Below the pieces are notes generated by a model. The model searched no databases, had not been told where the DNA came from, and saw only the letters and a list, made by a program, of their open reading frames with translations. Shown one piece after another: positions 62,016 to 64,000 of a stretch of DNA of 64,000 bases. The stretch comes from Bacteroidales bacterium (GTDB lineage Bacteria > Bacteroidota > Bacteroidia > Bacteroidales > P3), in NCBI GenBank assembly GCA_017454015.1, contig JAFTDW010000060.1, positions 43,339-107,338 of the forward strand, written 5' to 3'. Each line of letters begins with the position of its first letter. Position 1 is the stretch's first letter. The position numbers and the translations under genes were made by a program.

Positions 62016-63869
62016 ATGTTGTCGTCAACCGAAAAGCATTTTCTGCCCATCACCCTCGACGAGATGCGCGAGTTGGGATGGGAACAGGCCGATGTGGTGG
62101 TAGTGAGCGGCGACGCATATATAGACCATCCGTCGTTTGGCACCGCCGTCATAGGGCGCGTGATTGAGGCCGCAGGCTTCCGCGTGGCTATCATCCCCCA
62201 GCCCAACGTGCCCAAGGAACAGGAGCATGGCACCGAGCAGGCCCTGCGCGACTTTTGCAAGTTTGGCAAGCCACGCCTTTTCTTCGGCGTGACGTCGGGC
62301 GTGATGGACTCCATGGTGAACCACTACACTGCGGCGCGCCGCCTGCGGCACGACGACGCCTACACCCCCGGAGGGCTGGCGGGTTTCCGCCCCGACTACG
62401 CCACCTACGTCTACTCACGCATACTCAAACGCCTGTACCCCGACGTGCCGGTGGTGATAGGCGGCATAGAGGCCTCCATGCGCCGGCTGACCCACTACGA
62501 CTACTGGAGCGACAGGCTCAAGCCTTCGATACTCATGGAGTGCCACGCCGACCTGCTGGCCTACGGCATGGCCGAGCGCACCATGGTGAAGATAGCCCAG
62601 GGCCTCGACCGCGGCGCGACGCTCCAAGAGCTTCACAAGCTGCCACAGGTGGGCTACGTGGCGCCCGCCACGGCGGGCTTCCGCGCCACGGGCAGCGCCG
62701 ACAATCAAGCGGACGCTGAGAAGACCATACTGCTCCACAGCCACGAGGAGTGCCTGGCGAGCAAGCGGCGGCAAGCCGAGAACTTCAGGCACATAGAGCG
62801 CGAGAGCAACAGGACACACCCCGCAACCCTCGTGCAGCAATGCGGCGACAGCCTTGTGGTAATCAACCCTCCCGAGCCGCCGCTGACCACCGAGGAGACC
62901 GACGCCGCCTTCGACCTGCCCTATATGCGGCAGCCTCACCCCAAATACAAGCGGCGCGGCGCCATACCGGCCTTCGAGATGATCAAGAATTCAATCACGA
63001 TACACCGCGGGTGCTTCGGCGGTTGCAGTTTCTGCGCCATCTCCGCGCACCAAGGCAAGCATATCGCCTCCCGTTCTGAAGCGTCTATAGTCATGGAGGC
63101 CGAAAATTTGGCAAAAAGACCGTATTTCAAAGGGCATATAAGTGATCTCGGAGGTCCTTCGGCCAACATGTACAAGATGTCGGGTAGCGACCCGGAAAAA
63201 TGCAGCAAGTGCGGGAGGGCGTCGTGCCTTGTGCCGCAGAAATGCGGCAATCTCAAGTTCGACCACAGGCCTGCCACAGCTCTGTACCAAAAGGTGGCCT
63301 CCCTTAAGGGTGTGAAACACATAACCATAGGAAGCGGCATTCGGTACGACATGCTTATAGACGATGACGGCAGGAAGCGCAAAGATTTCGAGTTGGGCGA
63401 ATATTTGAGGCAGGTGGTTGCGAACCACGTCTCAGGGAGGCTAAAGGTGGCACCGGAACACACCGACACGGAAGTCCTGAAGCTGATGAGGAAGCCTTCT
63501 TTCGACAACTTCATCCAGTTCCTTGGCATGTTCAACGCGGAAAACAGGAGGTGCGGTAAGAGCCAGCAGCTGATACCGTATTTCATAGCCGCCCATCCTG
63601 GATGCACTGTGGCGAAAATGAGTGAGTTGTGCGACATCACGCGCAGGTTCAACCTCAAGACTGAGCAGATACAGGATTTCACGCCCACGCCCATGACATA
63701 TGCAACCGCAATGTACTATCTGGGCTACGACCCGTACACCGGCAAGAAGGTGCATGTTGCAAAAAGCCGGCAGGAACGCTCCGACCAGCATTTGTTCTTC
63801 TTCGCTGAAAAAAAAGAAAACAAACAGAGAATCAAACAATTGCGCATGAATCAAAAACGCAGGCATTGA
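62016..63869 (+). CDS. ygiQ: YgiQ-family radical SAM protein
   Basis: 617 residues from ATG 62016. The frame also opens at 61962, but that lies upstream of the predicted promoter. The radical SAM cluster motif C-x3-C-x2-C is seen in HRGCFGGCSFCAISAHQG, after the YgiQ N-terminal domain. Later parts include GSGIRYDML and VAPEHTDTEVLKLMRKPSFDNF. The substrate of YgiQ is unknown. Arg codon choice shifts within the gene, from mostly CGC before 62700 to mostly AGG after about 63060. Confidence 0.88.
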   Translation: MLSSTEKHFLPITLDEMRELGWEQADVVVVSGDAYIDHPSFGTAVIGRVIEAAGFRVAIIPQPNVPKEQEHGTEQALRDFCKFGKPRLFFGVTSGVMDSMVNHYTAARRLRHDDAYTPGGLAGFRPDYATYVYSRILKRLYPDVPVVIGGIEASMRRLTHYDYWSDRLKPSILMECHADLLAYGMAERTMVKIAQGLDRGATLQELHKLPQVGYVAPATAGFRATGSADNQADAEKTILLHSHEECLASKRRQAENFRHIERESNRTHPATLVQQCGDSLVVINPPEPPLTTEETDAAFDLPYMRQPHPKYKRRGAIPAFEMIKNSITIHRGCFGGCSFCAISAHQGKHIASRSEASIVMEAENLAKRPYFKGHISDLGGPSANMYKMSGSDPEKCSKCGRASCLVPQKCGNLKFDHRPATALYQKVASLKGVKHITIGSGIRYDMLIDDDGRKRKDFELGEYLRQVVANHVSGRLKVAPEHTDTEVLKLMRKPSFDNFIQFLGMFNAENRRCGKSQQLIPYFIAAHPGCTVAKMSELCDITRRFNLKTEQIQDFTPTPMTYATAMYYLGYDPYTGKKVHVAKSRQERSDQHLFFFAEKKENKQRIKQLRMNQKRRH

Positions 63870-63926
63870 TACATTTCACCTCTGCCTGACAAACAAAAAT
63901 GAAAACCCCCATATCCTTATTTTAAG

Positions 63927-63934
63927 TATCTTTG
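63927..63934 (+). promoter_or_regulatory. Putative -7 box for the truncated gene at 63953
   Basis: TATCTTTG, an exact TAnnTTTG match, 18 nt before the ATG. Confidence 0.5.
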
Positions 63935-63952
63935 CGCCAAATTTCGAACATT

Positions 63953-64000
63953 ATGACAAAAACGAGACTCCTCATAACAACATTTGCCTTGCTGTTGCTA
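63953..64000 (+). CDS. Start of an exported protein, cut by the window edge
   Basis: Only 16 codons are seen: MTKTRLLITTFALLLL, a typical signal-peptide n-region and hydrophobic core. It follows ygiQ by 83 nt and has its own -7 box. Nothing more can be said. Confidence 0.5.
   Translation, partial: MTKTRLLITTFALLLL

Noticed and set aside
1-64000. tRNA genes, rRNA, CRISPR arrays, transposases or integrases
   Set aside because: I looked for conserved tRNA arms, spaced repeats and DDE/tyrosine recombinase motifs and saw none.

Overview
The window looks like the chromosome of an uncultured Bacteroidales (Bacteroidota) lineage. The evidence is Bacteroidota-type -7 boxes (TAnnTTTG) upstream of many genes, a Bacteroidota-style rnpB, type IX secretion (T9SS) cargo of both sorting-domain types, a TamL-like lipoprotein/beta-barrel, an ExbB-ExbD-ExbD operon, DUF5020 and an archaeal-type ProS. 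The coding GC is fairly high and the intergenic DNA is AT-rich. There is no prophage, integrase, transposase, CRISPR array, rRNA or tRNA that I can support. It is mostly core genome with a few accessory or odd loci.

Layout: 0.3-5 kb has clpC behind a promoter with a perfect inverted repeat, a T9SS cargo protein and a ZIP metal transporter. 5-8.4 kb (minus) has an AsmA-like giant and a lipocalin-like lipoprotein. 8.6-13.6 kb is a TolC/HlyD/two ABC-2 permease export operon with no ATPase gene. 13.8-16.6 kb is a small ECF sigma factor with a putative membrane partner and small lipoproteins. 16.6-19.9 kb (minus) has carbonic anhydrase, a dicarboxylate-type symporter and proS. 20-24.5 kb has an outer-membrane protein and a 1213-residue ORF that joins KdtA (Kdo transferase) to a TamL-like Omp85 barrel. 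24.6-25.4 kb is an AT-rich, probably acquired nuclease-like gene followed by a palindromic repeat. 25.6-31.3 kb has polyprenyl synthase, ExbB/D, folate, PAP2 and TrmO genes. 31.3-33 kb (minus) has guanine deaminase, DUF5020 and HU.

33.3-38.5 kb has RsgA, then a minus-strand envelope operon (MscS, patatin/Omp85, CDF). 38.7-42 kb has Nif3, a coiled-coil/zinc-ribbon protein and HutH. 42.3-47.4 kb gathers four phosphoribosyltransferases (Apt, Hpt, PyrE, PurF-like). The PurF-like protein has lost its glutaminase residues. 47.4-53 kb has a secreted helical protein and a 1331-residue repeat-rich T9SS type B protein. 53.2 kb is rnpB. 53.6-60 kb is a DUF4810-like/DUF799 lipoprotein pair, then elbB, truA, prmA and topB. 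60.3-63.9 kb has a thioredoxin-fold protein without CXXC and a YgiQ radical SAM protein whose codon usage changes mid-gene. A truncated secreted protein starts at the right edge.

Two things deserve a first look. One is the KdtA-TamL fusion, which buries a lipoprotein signal inside an ORF. The other is a 62-bp dispersed element with nested inverted repeats (15902-15963 and, inverted, 40430-40491; 56 of 62 bases identical by my hand alignment), each copy sitting just upstream of a gene start.
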